Below are positions 18,818-27,726 of a stretch of DNA of 64,000 nt, piece by piece. Source of the stretch: Rhizosaccharibacter radicis (GTDB taxonomy: Bacteria; Pseudomonadota; Alphaproteobacteria; Acetobacterales; Acetobacteraceae). The stretch spans positions 1 to 64,000 of the forward strand of contig JAMZEJ010000009.1 of assembly GCA_024508355.1 (NCBI GenBank), read 5' to 3'. Under the pieces are notes generated by a model. The model saw only the letters and a program-made list of their open reading frames with translations, was not told where the DNA came from and searched no databases. The position numbers and the translations under genes were made by a program. How positions within the stretch are numbered: the stretch's first letter is position 1; every line of letters begins with the position of its first letter.

Positions 18818-19696
18818 CTACCGGATGGCGCCGTTGACCCTGTTCGGGAAGAAACCGAACCCGGCCACGGCGCCGCCGCCATAGGCGATGTTCAGAACCT
18901 GCGCCGGCGTGCGGGTGAAGACCTGGCCGTTGCTGCTGGACACGAAGTTCACCGTGTTGCCGGGAACGGAGGTGCCGATATCGTCCGGCGCTCCGGACAG
19001 CTGGGCGCGGAGGTTGGAGATCGCGTCCGTGTAGGCGCCCTGTCCGGTATAACCCAGCACGACGCGGATGGCGCTCGCCTGCGCCGCTTCCACCGCGAGG
19101 AAGGCGCCGGCGGTGGCCACGTCGGCGGGGTTGGTGAACATCGGCAGCGCGCCTGCCAGGGCCGTGACGCACACATCCTCCAGCGCATAGGCGGCCTTCA
19201 CGAACGACAGCTCGTCGGCATAGGGATCGAAGCGTTGGCCCGCCGGCACCACCCCGGCCGCGACGGCGATGGCGGTCCACCAGTCCGCGGAGATGTTGAT
19301 GGCCGGCCGCGCGATGGCCAGGGCACCCAGGCGCGTGCGCAGCGTGCGGACATGCGCCACCTCGTCCTCGGCGAGCTTGCTGACGCCCTGGCGGATCACA
19401 TCCGTGCTGAACGCCACCGCGCGTCCACCCAGCACCGAGCCGGGGGTGCCGACGCCACCCGTGTCGGCCGCCGAAAGTCCGCTGCCGGTGAGGGCGTGCA
19501 GATAAAGCTCGGCGCCGAGATATTCGAAATTCAACGCGAAGTTGAGGATGTCCTCGTCGCTCGGCTTGGCCGTCTGCGCCCTCGCGGCGGTGGGGATGCC
19601 GCCGACGCCGGCGAGAATGGCGCCAACCCCTCCGGCCGCGACACCACTCAGCAGGTTCCGGCGCTGCATTCCCGTCCGGTCGTTGTGCTCGTTCAT
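18818..19696 (-). CDS. Tat-exported ferritin-like domain protein
   Basis: A 292-residue protein beginning with a twin-arginine signal (RRNLLSGVAAGG, then a hydrophobic stretch ending ARAQ). The mature part has the Ferritin_2/desiccation-related pattern: DEDILNFALNFEYLGAELY with metal-ligand-type glutamates, and a second helix pair with KLAEDEVAHVRTLR. Family members are periplasmic four-helix bundles with unproven di-iron chemistry, linked to desiccation or stress. The start is set by a strong AGGAG site 7 bp before ATG 19696. It sits between murU and addB and interrupts an otherwise common gene order. Confidence 0.85.
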   Translation of the reverse strand: MNEHNDRTGMQRRNLLSGVAAGGVGAILAGVGGIPTAARAQTAKPSDEDILNFALNFEYLGAELYLHALTGSGLSAADTGGVGTPGSVLGGRAVAFSTDVIRQGVSKLAEDEVAHVRTLRTRLGALAIARPAINISADWWTAIAVAAGVVPAGQRFDPYADELSFVKAAYALEDVCVTALAGALPMFTNPADVATAGAFLAVEAAQASAIRVVLGYTGQGAYTDAISNLRAQLSGAPDDIGTSVPGNTVNFVSSSNGQVFTRTPAQVLNIAYGGGAVAGFGFFPNRVNGAIR

Positions 19697-20036
19697 GACG
19701 TTTCTCCTGAACCGGCGGGCAGTGTCTCCCCGTTCCCGGCGCGCAGGCTTACGTCGTCCTTGAGGACATCTTTCGATATCATCAGGTAACTTCAAAGAGG
19801 GTTCGCTGTCGGAACCATCGTCAGGCGGAACGAGATCGCGAAATAATCGCTTCGTTTCAGCGTCGTGGAAGATTCCGCCGGGATGCTTCCGGGGAACAGA
19901 CGGCCTTTCTCGCCGGGATCACGATGTCGTTGCAGGGCCGTTCCGCCATGGAGATGTCCGCCCCGCGCCGTGCCCGGCCACTGCTTCGCCGCTCATCGTC
20001 GCCCGCGCCGGCCCGCGACGGTCCGGCCAGCGGCGA
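19697..20036. other. Spacer upstream of the ferritin-like gene
   Basis: A 340-bp gap holding the ferritin-like promoter. A somewhat AT-rich stretch around 19750-19860 is a likely promoter zone. I could not find a convincing general-stress (EcfG-type) promoter or a terminator for murU. Confidence 0.45.
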
Positions 20037-21209
20037 TCAGGTATCCGAGGGCCCGAACGACGGATCCCGCAAGACCCGTTCCGCGTCCGCCACGTCGGCG
20101 GGACGCGACAGGTGGAACCAGCCCCCGTCATGCACGATGCCGCGCATCCGATCCGCCCGAAGCGCCTCGTCCCACAGCAGGTTCATGCCGAACCCCCCGC
20201 CGCCGATGCCGTCGAACAGCCGGGGCGAGACGATCTGCAGCCCGGCATAGCTGTAGGGCACGATCTCGTTCTCCCCGTGGCGCCGCAGACGCCCTTCGGG
20301 ATCGAGCGAGAAGTCGCCGCGCACCTCGCCCACGGCGGCGCTGGTGCGGCTGAGCAGCAGCAGCACGTCGGTGGCGGCGGGATCGAACGCGGCCGCCAGG
20401 CGGGCGAGCGCCGGCACCGGACCGTCCAGCCAGAAGCTGTCGCCGTTCACCACGAAGAACGGCTCGTCCGCCGGCAGCAGCCCGTCCGCCAGCGCGCGCA
20501 GCACCGCCCCGCCGGTTTCCAGCAGCTCGGGCTCCGGTTGCAGCACGGTGTCGGGACGGTGCGGCCCGCGCGCCGTCCGGGCGCGCAGCCGGTCGCGGAT
20601 CTGGTCGCCGTGCCAATGGGCGTTGACCACCACCCGCTCCACCCCGGCAGCACCCAGACGGTCGAGCGCATGGTCCAGCAGGGTGCGGCCAGCGAGCCGC
20701 AGCAGCGGCTTGGGCGTGTCGCCGGTGAGGGGGCGCATGCGGGTGCCGAGACCGGCCGCCAGCACCATGCCGTGGCGCACGGGTGGCGCCCAGCCGGGCC
20801 GCACCGCGCGCCGCGGCGATCCGACGGCCGTTATCCCCGCCGCGGGAGGGTTCGTCGCCGGTTGATCGATCGGGGATGGTCCGGTCGCAGGGGTCGCGGA
20901 TCGGCCGGTCGCCGCCGTATCGTCAGCAAGCGCGTCGGTGGCGGGTGCTTCGCTGGCGCTCGCGTCGGCCGGAAATCTATCGGCCACCGGTGCGGCAGGA
21001 TCGGGATTGCTGCCCCGGTCGGGATCGCCGCTCAACCTGCCGCCCGTCGCGGGGTCAAGCCCCGCACTCTGCCGATCCGCGCGCGCGCCTTCCGATGGAT
21101 CGCGCGGCCCCGGATCGCGGTCCGACATGGAGGGTGCCTGAGGCTCCCGCCCTCGGGAGCCGGACGTTCCGCCCGTCGCCGGGCCGCCGCCGGCCGGATC
21201 GCCGTTCAT
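20037..21209 (-). CDS. murU: MurU-like sugar-1-phosphate nucleotidyltransferase with long N-terminal extension
   Basis: The C-terminal ~240 residues form an NTP-transferase domain: GMVLAAGLGTRMRPLT with downstream PKPLL, FFVVNGDSFW for metal binding, and a late HDGGWFHLSRP segment. Position next to tsaE and upstream of addB, with AmpG elsewhere in the window, suggests N-acetylmuramate-1-phosphate uridylyltransferase of the cell-wall recycling route. Its usual partner kinase gene amgK is not seen here. The start at 21209 forms an ATGA overlap with the tsaE stop, but it adds about 150 Pro/Ala/Asp-rich residues with no domain. Starts at 20780 (GTG) or 20768 (ATG) would give a normal-length enzyme. 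Confidence 0.78.
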   Translation of the reverse strand: MNGDPAGGGPATGGTSGSRGREPQAPSMSDRDPGPRDPSEGARADRQSAGLDPATGGRLSGDPDRGSNPDPAAPVADRFPADASASEAPATDALADDTAATGRSATPATGPSPIDQPATNPPAAGITAVGSPRRAVRPGWAPPVRHGMVLAAGLGTRMRPLTGDTPKPLLRLAGRTLLDHALDRLGAAGVERVVVNAHWHGDQIRDRLRARTARGPHRPDTVLQPEPELLETGGAVLRALADGLLPADEPFFVVNGDSFWLDGPVPALARLAAAFDPAATDVLLLLSRTSAAVGEVRGDFSLDPEGRLRRHGENEIVPYSYAGLQIVSPRLFDGIGGGGFGMNLLWDEALRADRMRGIVHDGGWFHLSRPADVADAERVLRDPSFGPSDT

Positions 21210-21709
21210 CGGCAGCTTCCTTCCGGATCGGTCGCCGCAGCGAGGGGTGGCCAGCCTTCCAGCACCGCGCGTCGCGGCGCTTCCCCGTCCGGAGCACCCG
21301 GTCCGGCAGCCAGCGGTTCCAGCCGCACCGTGAACGCTCCCGCCGGCCGCAGCGGCCCGAGCCGGTCGGGCCATTCCACGATCACCACCCCTTCCCGGGC
21401 TTCCTCCCAACCGAGCTCGGCGAGGGCCGCGGGACCGTCGAGGCGCCACAGGTCGAAATGCGCGACCGTGCCTCCCGGCGCGTCGTAGAACTGCACGAGC
21501 GTGTAGGACGGGCTGGGCACTTCCAGCCCCGGATCGCGGCACAGATGCCGCAGCAGCGCGCGCGCCAGCGCCGTCTTGCCCGCGCCGAGCGGTCCTTCCA
21601 GCAGCAGCGCGCTGCCGGGCGAAAGCAGGGGGGCGAGCTGCCGCGCCAGGGTCTCGGTGGCGGCGAGGTCGGGCAGCAGGCGGAACTGCGGATGATCCAT
21701 CCCTTCCAT
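21206..21709 (-). CDS. tsaE: TsaE, tRNA threonylcarbamoyladenosine biosynthesis ATPase
   Basis: A 167-residue P-loop protein with Walker A GPLGAGKTALARALL, the PSPSYTLVQFY segment, HFDLWRL and the Walker B-like VVIVEWPDRLG. TsaE drives the TsaBD complex that makes t6A37 in ANN-decoding tRNAs. The start is ambiguous: ATG 21709 has no clear ribosome site, and ATG 21700 has GGAAGGG directly against it. The stop overlaps the murU start, suggesting coupling. It is divergent from the ferredoxin-NADP reductase gene. Confidence 0.92.
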   Translation of the reverse strand: MEGMDHPQFRLLPDLAATETLARQLAPLLSPGSALLLEGPLGAGKTALARALLRHLCRDPGLEVPSPSYTLVQFYDAPGGTVAHFDLWRLDGPAALAELGWEEAREGVVIVEWPDRLGPLRPAGAFTVRLEPLAAGPGAPDGEAPRRAVLEGWPPLAAATDPEGSCR

Positions 21710-21808
21710 CTTGCGGCAGGCGCGCCGATCTCCACAATGCGCCCTCCCCGCGCCGCCCGCGCCGGGCGCTCGTTTTCCGTTCCGTTCCGCGTTGCTCGAG
21801 GTTTCTCC

Positions 21809-22885
21809 ATGACCGCATCCGCGACCCCGTTTCCGGGCTCGGTGCCGCATCACGACACCGCGCCGCTCGAGGTGGACGTGGCCATCGTGGGCGCCGGGCC
21901 GTGCGGGCTCTTCGCCGCCTTCCAGTGCGGAATGCTGCGGATGCGCACGGTGCTGCTGGATGCGCTGGACGAGGTGGGCGGCCAGTGCGCCGCGCTTTAT
22001 CCGGAAAAGCCGATCTACGACATCCCGGCCTGCCCGTCGGTGGAAGGGGGCGAGCTGGTGCGGCGCCTGGAAGAGCAGATCGCCCCGTTCGCGGTGCTGC
22101 GCCGGCTGGGACGCCGGGTCACAGCGCTGGAAGGACGGCGTGGCGACTTCACCCTTCGGACCGATCTGGGGGACCGCATCCGGGCACGCGCGGTGATCAT
22201 CGCGGCCGGTGCCGGGGCGTTCGGGCCGAACCGCCCGCCGCTGGACGGGCTGGATGCGTTCGAGCGCACGGGCGCCGTGCAGTACTATGTGCGCCGTCGC
22301 GAGGATTTCCGCGGCCGCACGGTGGTGATCGCCGGCGGCGGCGACAGCGCGGTGGACTGGGCGCTCTCGCTGCGGGACGTGGCGGCCAGGATCTTCCTGG
22401 TGCATCGCCGCGACCGGTTCCGCGCCGCACCGGAAAGCCTCCGCCAGCTCGACGAGGCCGCGGCCGGCGGCCGGATCGAGAAGGTGGTGCCGTTCCAGCT
22501 GCACGGCCTGCGGGGCGAGAACGGCGCGTTGTCGGCGGTCAGGGTGGCGGATCTGGACGGCAACCTCCGCGAGCTGGAAGCCGACCGGCTGCTGCCCTTC
22601 TTCGGCTTGTCCACCGATCTCGGCCCGATCGCGGAATGGGGGCTGGAAACCGGCCTGCACAACCAGATACCGGTGACCGCCGCCACGGCCGAAACCTCCC
22701 TGCCGGGGGTGTTCGCCATCGGCGACGTCGCGACCTATCCCGGCAAGCTCAAGCTGATCCTCCAGGGATTCAGCGAGGCGGCGATGGCGGCCCACGCCAT
22801 CCATCCGATCGTCAATCCGGACACCGCGCTGCATTTCGAATATTCCACCAGCAAGGGCGTCCCGGCCGCCACGGTGCCGGCGTGA
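21809..22885 (+). CDS. Ferredoxin/flavodoxin-NADP+ reductase, thioredoxin-reductase type
   Basis: A 358-residue flavoprotein with the FAD-binding GAGPCG motif (28-33), the NADP-binding GGGDSAVDWAL segment and the late FAD motif GVFAIGDVATY. It lacks the CxxC pair of thioredoxin reductase, so it belongs to the TrxR-like ferredoxin-NADP reductases (YumC type). It would pass electrons between NADPH and ferredoxin or flavodoxin in the cytoplasm. The conserved GQCAALYPEKPIYDIP segment is typical. It is divergent from tsaE with about 100 bp between the starts. Confidence 0.9.
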   Translation: MTASATPFPGSVPHHDTAPLEVDVAIVGAGPCGLFAAFQCGMLRMRTVLLDALDEVGGQCAALYPEKPIYDIPACPSVEGGELVRRLEEQIAPFAVLRRLGRRVTALEGRRGDFTLRTDLGDRIRARAVIIAAGAGAFGPNRPPLDGLDAFERTGAVQYYVRRREDFRGRTVVIAGGGDSAVDWALSLRDVAARIFLVHRRDRFRAAPESLRQLDEAAAGGRIEKVVPFQLHGLRGENGALSAVRVADLDGNLRELEADRLLPFFGLSTDLGPIAEWGLETGLHNQIPVTAATAETSLPGVFAIGDVATYPGKLKLILQGFSEAAMAAHAIHPIVNPDTALHFEYSTSKGVPAATVPA

Positions 22886-23162
22886 GGCGGCGCGGAACCG
22901 CGCACGACGCAGCGCCGGGCGGATCACCCCGGGGGCGCCGCCGCCGGGGTTCCGCCGCGACCCGGCGCCGGACGGCGCTTCCAGGCGCCCCGGCCGCGCC
23001 TTGACCGGAAACCCCATTCGCGGCGGGACCGGGCCGGACATCCCGGCACCGGCGAGCGGCACCGCTCGGCTGGCGTCCCATCCCGAACCGGACGAGGTCC
23101 GTGCTTCCAACGGCTCGCCCGCGTCCGGCCGTCCGGCCCCGAACGTGGACGCCCCGGCTCTG

Positions 23163-24458
23163 ATGCCGCCCGCCCATCCCCCCGACGGCGGGCGCGTTTC
23201 CGCCGATCGTCCGGCAGGAGAGGCAGCCGGGGGCGATGTGGCATCGCGCCGGTCCTACCCCCGAACTCCTGGTGCGGAAGGTGGACCGCATTCCGGCGGC
23301 GACGGGTCGTTCCCGGGCGCCGGAGGTGCCGTCGCGGCGGCCGACGAAGGGCTGCCGGATCTCTGGTGCGGGGGCGTGCTGCGGATCGATCTCGCGGCCG
23401 TGGTGGCCAACTGGCGGATGCTGGCCGCCCGGGTGGCGCCGGCGGCCTGCGCCGCGGTGGTGAAGGCGGACGGCTACGGCCTGGGGGCCGCCAGGGTGGC
23501 GGCCGCGCTTTCCGCGGCGGGCTGCCGCTGCTTCTTCGTGGCGCACCTGGCGGAAGCCGTGGCGTTGCGCGACGTGCTGGGACCGGAACCGGTGGTGCAG
23601 GTGCTGAACGGCCTGCCCCCCGGCACGGAGCCGGTGTTCGTGCATCGGGGATTATGGCCCGTGCTGAACAGCCTCGATCAGGTGGAGCGCTGGCACCACC
23701 ATGCCCGCGCCGCTGGACGCCCGCTGCCGGCGAGCCTGCAGCTCGATACCGGCATGTCGCGCTTCGGGCTGCCGTCACCGGACTTGGACCGTCTCGCGGC
23801 GCACCCCGCGATGCTGGAGGGCATCGATCTGCGGCTGGTGATGAGCCATCTCGGGTGCGCCGACGATCCGGCGGACGAACGCAACGAGCAGCAGCGCCTC
23901 CTGTTCGAACGGCTGCGCGCGACGCTTCCGGCGGTGCCGGCGAGCCTCGCCGCGTCGTCGGGAATCTTCCTGGGCCGCCGCTTCCACCTCGACCTCGTCC
24001 GCCCCGGCGCCGCCCTCTACGGGGTGCCGCCGCAGAACGGGTCTCCCAACCCGATGCGGCCGGTGGTGAGGCTGGAAGGGCGGGTGGTGCAGCTGCGTGC
24101 GGTGCCCGCGGGCGCCTGGGTCGGCTATGGCGCCCGCTTCGAGGCGGTGGCGCCGATGCGGATCGCCACGGTGGCGGTGGGCTATGCGGACGGCTTCCTG
24201 CGCGCGGGCGGCGGGCGCGGCATCGCGACCCTCCCGGAAGGCGGTCCCGCACTGCCGATCATCGGCCGCATCTCGATGGACAGCCTGGGCGTGGACGTGT
24301 CGGCCCTCCCACCGGAGCGGCTGCGGGAAGGCGACACGCTGGATCTGATCGGTCCGCACCGGCCGCTGGCGGACGCGGCGGCGGCGGCTGGCACCATCGG
24401 CTACGAGATGCTGACCTCGCTCGGGCAGCGCTATCACCGGCGCTACGAGGGCGGATAG
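23163..24458 (+). CDS. alr: Alanine racemase
   Basis: A PLP-dependent racemase converting L- to D-alanine for peptidoglycan. The PLP lysine is in AAVVKADGYGLGA, the second catalytic base, tyrosine, is in WVGYGARF, and the C-terminal domain carries PIIGRISMDSLGVDVS. The conserved protein only begins near 23370 (VLRIDLAAVVANWRML). Before it lies a Pro/Gly/Ala-rich open stretch reaching back to a TTG at 23001. I chose the ATG at 23163, but TTG 23001 or GTG 23376 are possible, and none has a strong ribosome site. Nearby dadA and ampG fit a role in D-alanine turnover. A strong terminator follows. Confidence 0.9.
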   Translation: MPPAHPPDGGRVSADRPAGEAAGGDVASRRSYPRTPGAEGGPHSGGDGSFPGAGGAVAAADEGLPDLWCGGVLRIDLAAVVANWRMLAARVAPAACAAVVKADGYGLGAARVAAALSAAGCRCFFVAHLAEAVALRDVLGPEPVVQVLNGLPPGTEPVFVHRGLWPVLNSLDQVERWHHHARAAGRPLPASLQLDTGMSRFGLPSPDLDRLAAHPAMLEGIDLRLVMSHLGCADDPADERNEQQRLLFERLRATLPAVPASLAASSGIFLGRRFHLDLVRPGAALYGVPPQNGSPNPMRPVVRLEGRVVQLRAVPAGAWVGYGARFEAVAPMRIATVAVGYADGFLRAGGGRGIATLPEGGPALPIIGRISMDSLGVDVSALPPERLREGDTLDLIGPHRPLADAAAAAGTIGYEMLTSLGQRYHRRYEGG

Positions 24459-24502
24459 CGACGCCGGCTCCGTTGCCGGACCACGTACCGGAACGCGAAA
24501 CA

Positions 24503-24525
24503 GCCGCCCCGACGGGGCGGCCGTT
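24503..24525 (+). terminator. Rho-independent terminator after alr
   Basis: GCCGCCCC (24503-24510) pairs with GGGGCGGC (24514-24521) across a GAC loop and is followed by a T-rich stretch, CGTTCTCGTTTGT. It lies 45 bp past the alr stop. Confidence 0.8.
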
Positions 24526-24555
24526 CTCGTTTGTCCGCGACCGGGAGCCGCCGAA

Positions 24556-24577
24556 CCCCGGGGATACGTCCCCGGGG
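24556..24577. terminator. CCCCGGGG hairpin between alr and TonB receptor
   Basis: CCCCGGGG occurs at 24556-24563 and again at 24570-24577, with ATACGT between. Each copy is its own complement, so they pair fully. Its place between convergent genes suggests a bidirectional stop, mainly for the receptor gene on the minus strand. Confidence 0.55.
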
Positions 24578-24606
24578 CAGGCCGGCGGCGGGGCTGAGAC
24601 CGGCCC

Positions 24607-27564
24607 TTAGAAGCGGACCGCGAAGCGGGCGAAGATGGTGCGCCCGGCATAGTCGTAGATGTTCGGGTCGGTGTTGGTGGAACCGTCGAACGAGAAGGGC
24701 GGCCGCTTGTCCAGCAGGTTGTTGATGCCGCCGGTCAGCACGTAGCGGCCCAGCGTGTAGGTGGCCGAGACATCGTGATAGAAGATGCCCGGCACCTGAT
24801 ACTGGCCGTCGACGCCCTTGACGTAGTCGTTGGAGCCGTCGAAGGCCTGCATCCCGCCGATATAGCGCATCTGGTAGTTCACGCTCAGGTTGCGGTGCCG
24901 GACCGTGACGCTCGCCGTGTCGCGCACCCGCGGATATGCATCGTAGCCGAACGTGTCGATGCGGCCGGCATAGTTGATGAACGGACCGTCGGCCACGCTT
25001 TGCGAGATGTAGCCGATCAGCTGCTGGAACTGGTTCTGCAGCGTGATCGAATTATCGAAGTCGATGTTGTAGGTGTAGTTCAGGCCGAAATCGATGCCGT
25101 TGGTCTTGGTCACGCCCAGGTTCTGATCGACGGCCGTGACCGACGAGATGTCGGCACCGCCGGCGCGTCCACCGATATACTGGCAGTATGCCTCGTTCAG
25201 GCCGGTGTAGCACTGGTCAACGATGTACTGGGTGCTGAGCGAGCTGATCGTGTTGGCGATCGAGGTGTGCCAGTAGTCCACCGTCGCCTGGAAGTTGCGC
25301 ACCCAGCGCGGGGTGATCACCGTGCCGATGGTGTAGGTGCGCGAGGTTTCCGGCCGGAGCTGCGCGTTGCCGCCGGTGATGGTGGGGATCTGCGAGCCGC
25401 TCTGCTGGAAGTTCGGGCTCACGCCTTCTCGGGCGCAGCGGGCGGCGACGCGTCCGGACAGCGCGCCGTAGCTCGCGGCGTTGGCGCACGGGTCGGTGGC
25501 GCTCTCGAAGCTCAGCGACTGGCCGCCGAACAGCTCGTAGATGTTGGGCTGACGGAAGGCGGTGCCGAGCGTGCCGCGGAACGCGATGTCGCGCGTCGGT
25601 GCCCAGAGCAGGTCGAGCTTCCAGTTCTCGGTGTTGCCGAAGGTGTTGTAGTGCGACCAGCGGCCCTGGCCGTCCAGCGTCAGCTCCTTGGCGAACGGTG
25701 CGTTCACCAGCAGCGGCAGCTTCATCTCGGCATACACCTCGGTCGCGTTGAACCCGCCGCCGGTGGGCGACTGCGAGTTCTCGAGCGAATCGCCGGACTG
25801 GATGATCGGGTCGGGCGAGTAGTTGCCCTGCTCCGAACGGTGCTCGACGCCGAACGAGAGACCGATCGGACCGCCATACTTGTACGGCAGGCGCGCGACG
25901 CTCGAATTGGTGACGCGCAGGTTGAAGTCGCGCAGCTGCTGTTCGGCATGCGCATGCTGGGTGAAGCGCGCATACTGCACGCCCTGCGGCGAGAGCGAGC
26001 CGGTGCCGAAGATGTTCTGGATCTGGCAGCCGCGGGATGCTTGGCAGACGTTCGGGTTGTAGACCACCGGGCTGGCCGCATCGCTCGGATCGGTCTGCTG
26101 GATACCCAGCTCCTGCAGCAGGTTGCGGTAGTTCACCTCGCCCTGGCCGTTCAGGGTGGTCATCGTCTTGCCGTAGCCGAACGAGCCGTCGTACTTCCAG
26201 TTGTCGACGATGGTGCCGCGCAGGCCGCCGGTGATCTGATACAGATCCGCCGCCTGATCGGTCTGGCGCGGCCCGAACTCGTTCAGGCGGCGATACAGCC
26301 GGACGTCCTCGCCGGGGAACGGGTTATATGGATAGCCGCCCGGGATCACCAGCGGGTTCGGCAGCGTATTGGGCGGGATCGAGCCCGTCATCGGCTGCGG
26401 CGCCAACTGCTGCTGCGCGGTACGGTGATTGTAGTTCGCGTCGACGTAGGCTTCGAAATGCTCGTTGATCTCGTAGCGGGCCTTGCCGACGATATTGCTG
26501 TCCTGCAGGTAGTTCTGCAGCTGCTGGTCCTGCGCGAAGTTGTAGTTGTCCGCGCTGGTGTAGGCGTGGGGAGCCTGTCCGGGCTGCGAGACGGCGTACA
26601 GGTTCTGGTCCGGATCGTTCACCTGGTAGAACCGGCCGCCCGACGTGGTGGGCGAACCGTAGGTGGGGGGCACGCCGGCGGTGTTGCTCTGCTGCGCCTG
26701 CGCCGCCCACGGGCGATCGCGCTGATAGATCGGGCCCTGCGTCTGGTAGTTGGCGCCGATGGTCACGTTGCCGCGGCCCTGGTCGAAATCGAAGCCGCCC
26801 AGCGCGCCGATATTGGCGGTCTTGCCGTCGCCCACGTCGGTCAGCGAGCCGTCGGCGTGCACCGACAGGCCCTTGAAGTTCTTCTTGGTGATGATGTTGA
26901 TCACGCCGGCGACCGCGTCGGCGCCGTAGAGCGCCGAACCGCCATCCTTCAGGATCTCGATCCGCTCCACCATGTCCGTGGGGATCTGGTTGAGATCGAC
27001 GCAGGAGAAGCCGAACGCGCCCGACTGCACGCGGCGCTTGCCGTCGATCAGGATCAGGGTGCGCTGGAAGCCGAGATTGCGGATGTTCTGGCAGCTCAGG
27101 CCGTCACCGCCGTTGGTGGTCGCGTTGCCCTGCGGCGTGCCCAGCGAGGGAATGCGGCGCAGATAATCGTCCAGGGTGATGGCCGAGGTCTGCGAGATTT
27201 CCTTGGCGGTGATGGTTTCCACCGGCGCCAGCTGCACCGCGTTGCGACGCGACGCGAGCGACGAGCCGGTCACCACGATGTTCTCGTCGCCGCCGGAGCC
27301 GGAACCGCCGCCGGTCCGCAGCGCCGCTCCCGACGCCGCGCCGGAGTTCGGCACCGGCGGGCCGGGCGGCGTCGGCGTGGTGAGCGTGTTGGCGATCGGC
27401 TGCGACAGCGGGGAGTTCGGGTTCGCCGTCCCGCTGGTCACGCCCTGGGCGTGCGCGTTCGCCGAAAGCAGCAGCGTCGGCGAGAAGGCCGTCGCGGCCA
27501 GGAAGGCAACCGCGCGCATGGCTCGCATGCGTCTGGCACCTGCAGGGTGTCGGTCAACGGGCAT
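24607..27564 (-). CDS. TonB-dependent outer-membrane receptor (large, unknown substrate)
   Basis: A 985-residue receptor. A signal peptide ends near AHAQ (residue 40). A Pro-rich linker (TPTPPGPPVP) follows, then a TonB-box-like ENIVVTGSSL. The plug has DDYLRRIPSLG, RTLILIDGKRRV and ERIEILKDGGSALYGADAVAGVINIITKK, then a long beta-barrel ending in an aromatic strand (IFARFAVRF). The plug style and size resemble the receptors common in sphingomonads and Acetobacteraceae rather than siderophore receptors. No Fur box was found upstream. A GGAAGGGG site 7 bp before ATG 27564 supports this start. The barrel-side substrate is unknown and no transporter genes adjoin it. Confidence 0.9.
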   Translation of the reverse strand: MPVDRHPAGARRMRAMRAVAFLAATAFSPTLLLSANAHAQGVTSGTANPNSPLSQPIANTLTTPTPPGPPVPNSGAASGAALRTGGGSGSGGDENIVVTGSSLASRRNAVQLAPVETITAKEISQTSAITLDDYLRRIPSLGTPQGNATTNGGDGLSCQNIRNLGFQRTLILIDGKRRVQSGAFGFSCVDLNQIPTDMVERIEILKDGGSALYGADAVAGVINIITKKNFKGLSVHADGSLTDVGDGKTANIGALGGFDFDQGRGNVTIGANYQTQGPIYQRDRPWAAQAQQSNTAGVPPTYGSPTTSGGRFYQVNDPDQNLYAVSQPGQAPHAYTSADNYNFAQDQQLQNYLQDSNIVGKARYEINEHFEAYVDANYNHRTAQQQLAPQPMTGSIPPNTLPNPLVIPGGYPYNPFPGEDVRLYRRLNEFGPRQTDQAADLYQITGGLRGTIVDNWKYDGSFGYGKTMTTLNGQGEVNYRNLLQELGIQQTDPSDAASPVVYNPNVCQASRGCQIQNIFGTGSLSPQGVQYARFTQHAHAEQQLRDFNLRVTNSSVARLPYKYGGPIGLSFGVEHRSEQGNYSPDPIIQSGDSLENSQSPTGGGFNATEVYAEMKLPLLVNAPFAKELTLDGQGRWSHYNTFGNTENWKLDLLWAPTRDIAFRGTLGTAFRQPNIYELFGGQSLSFESATDPCANAASYGALSGRVAARCAREGVSPNFQQSGSQIPTITGGNAQLRPETSRTYTIGTVITPRWVRNFQATVDYWHTSIANTISSLSTQYIVDQCYTGLNEAYCQYIGGRAGGADISSVTAVDQNLGVTKTNGIDFGLNYTYNIDFDNSITLQNQFQQLIGYISQSVADGPFINYAGRIDTFGYDAYPRVRDTASVTVRHRNLSVNYQMRYIGGMQAFDGSNDYVKGVDGQYQVPGIFYHDVSATYTLGRYVLTGGINNLLDKRPPFSFDGSTNTDPNIYDYAGRTIFARFAVRF

Positions 27565-27726
27565 AGTCGGGCCCCTTCCGTAGCGGGAACGTCACAATAG
27601 GCCCCGCTCGTTACGCCCTGCCCCGGTCGGTGGCGATGGCGAAACGCCCTCGTCCAGCCCTTGTTATCACAATCGGAGTCGGATCGTGGCCCCGTTGCAA
27701 CAACTCGCGGGACCCGGCCAAGCCAT

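Noticed and set aside
19697..19760. General-stress (EcfG-type) promoter before the ferritin-like gene
   Set aside because: A GGAAC element exists on the minus strand, but the downstream element is CGGT rather than CGTT, and the match could be chance in GC-rich DNA.
27565..27726. Fur box upstream of the large TonB receptor
   Set aside because: No stretch near the start resembles the Fur consensus; only the receptor at 51640-53874 has one.
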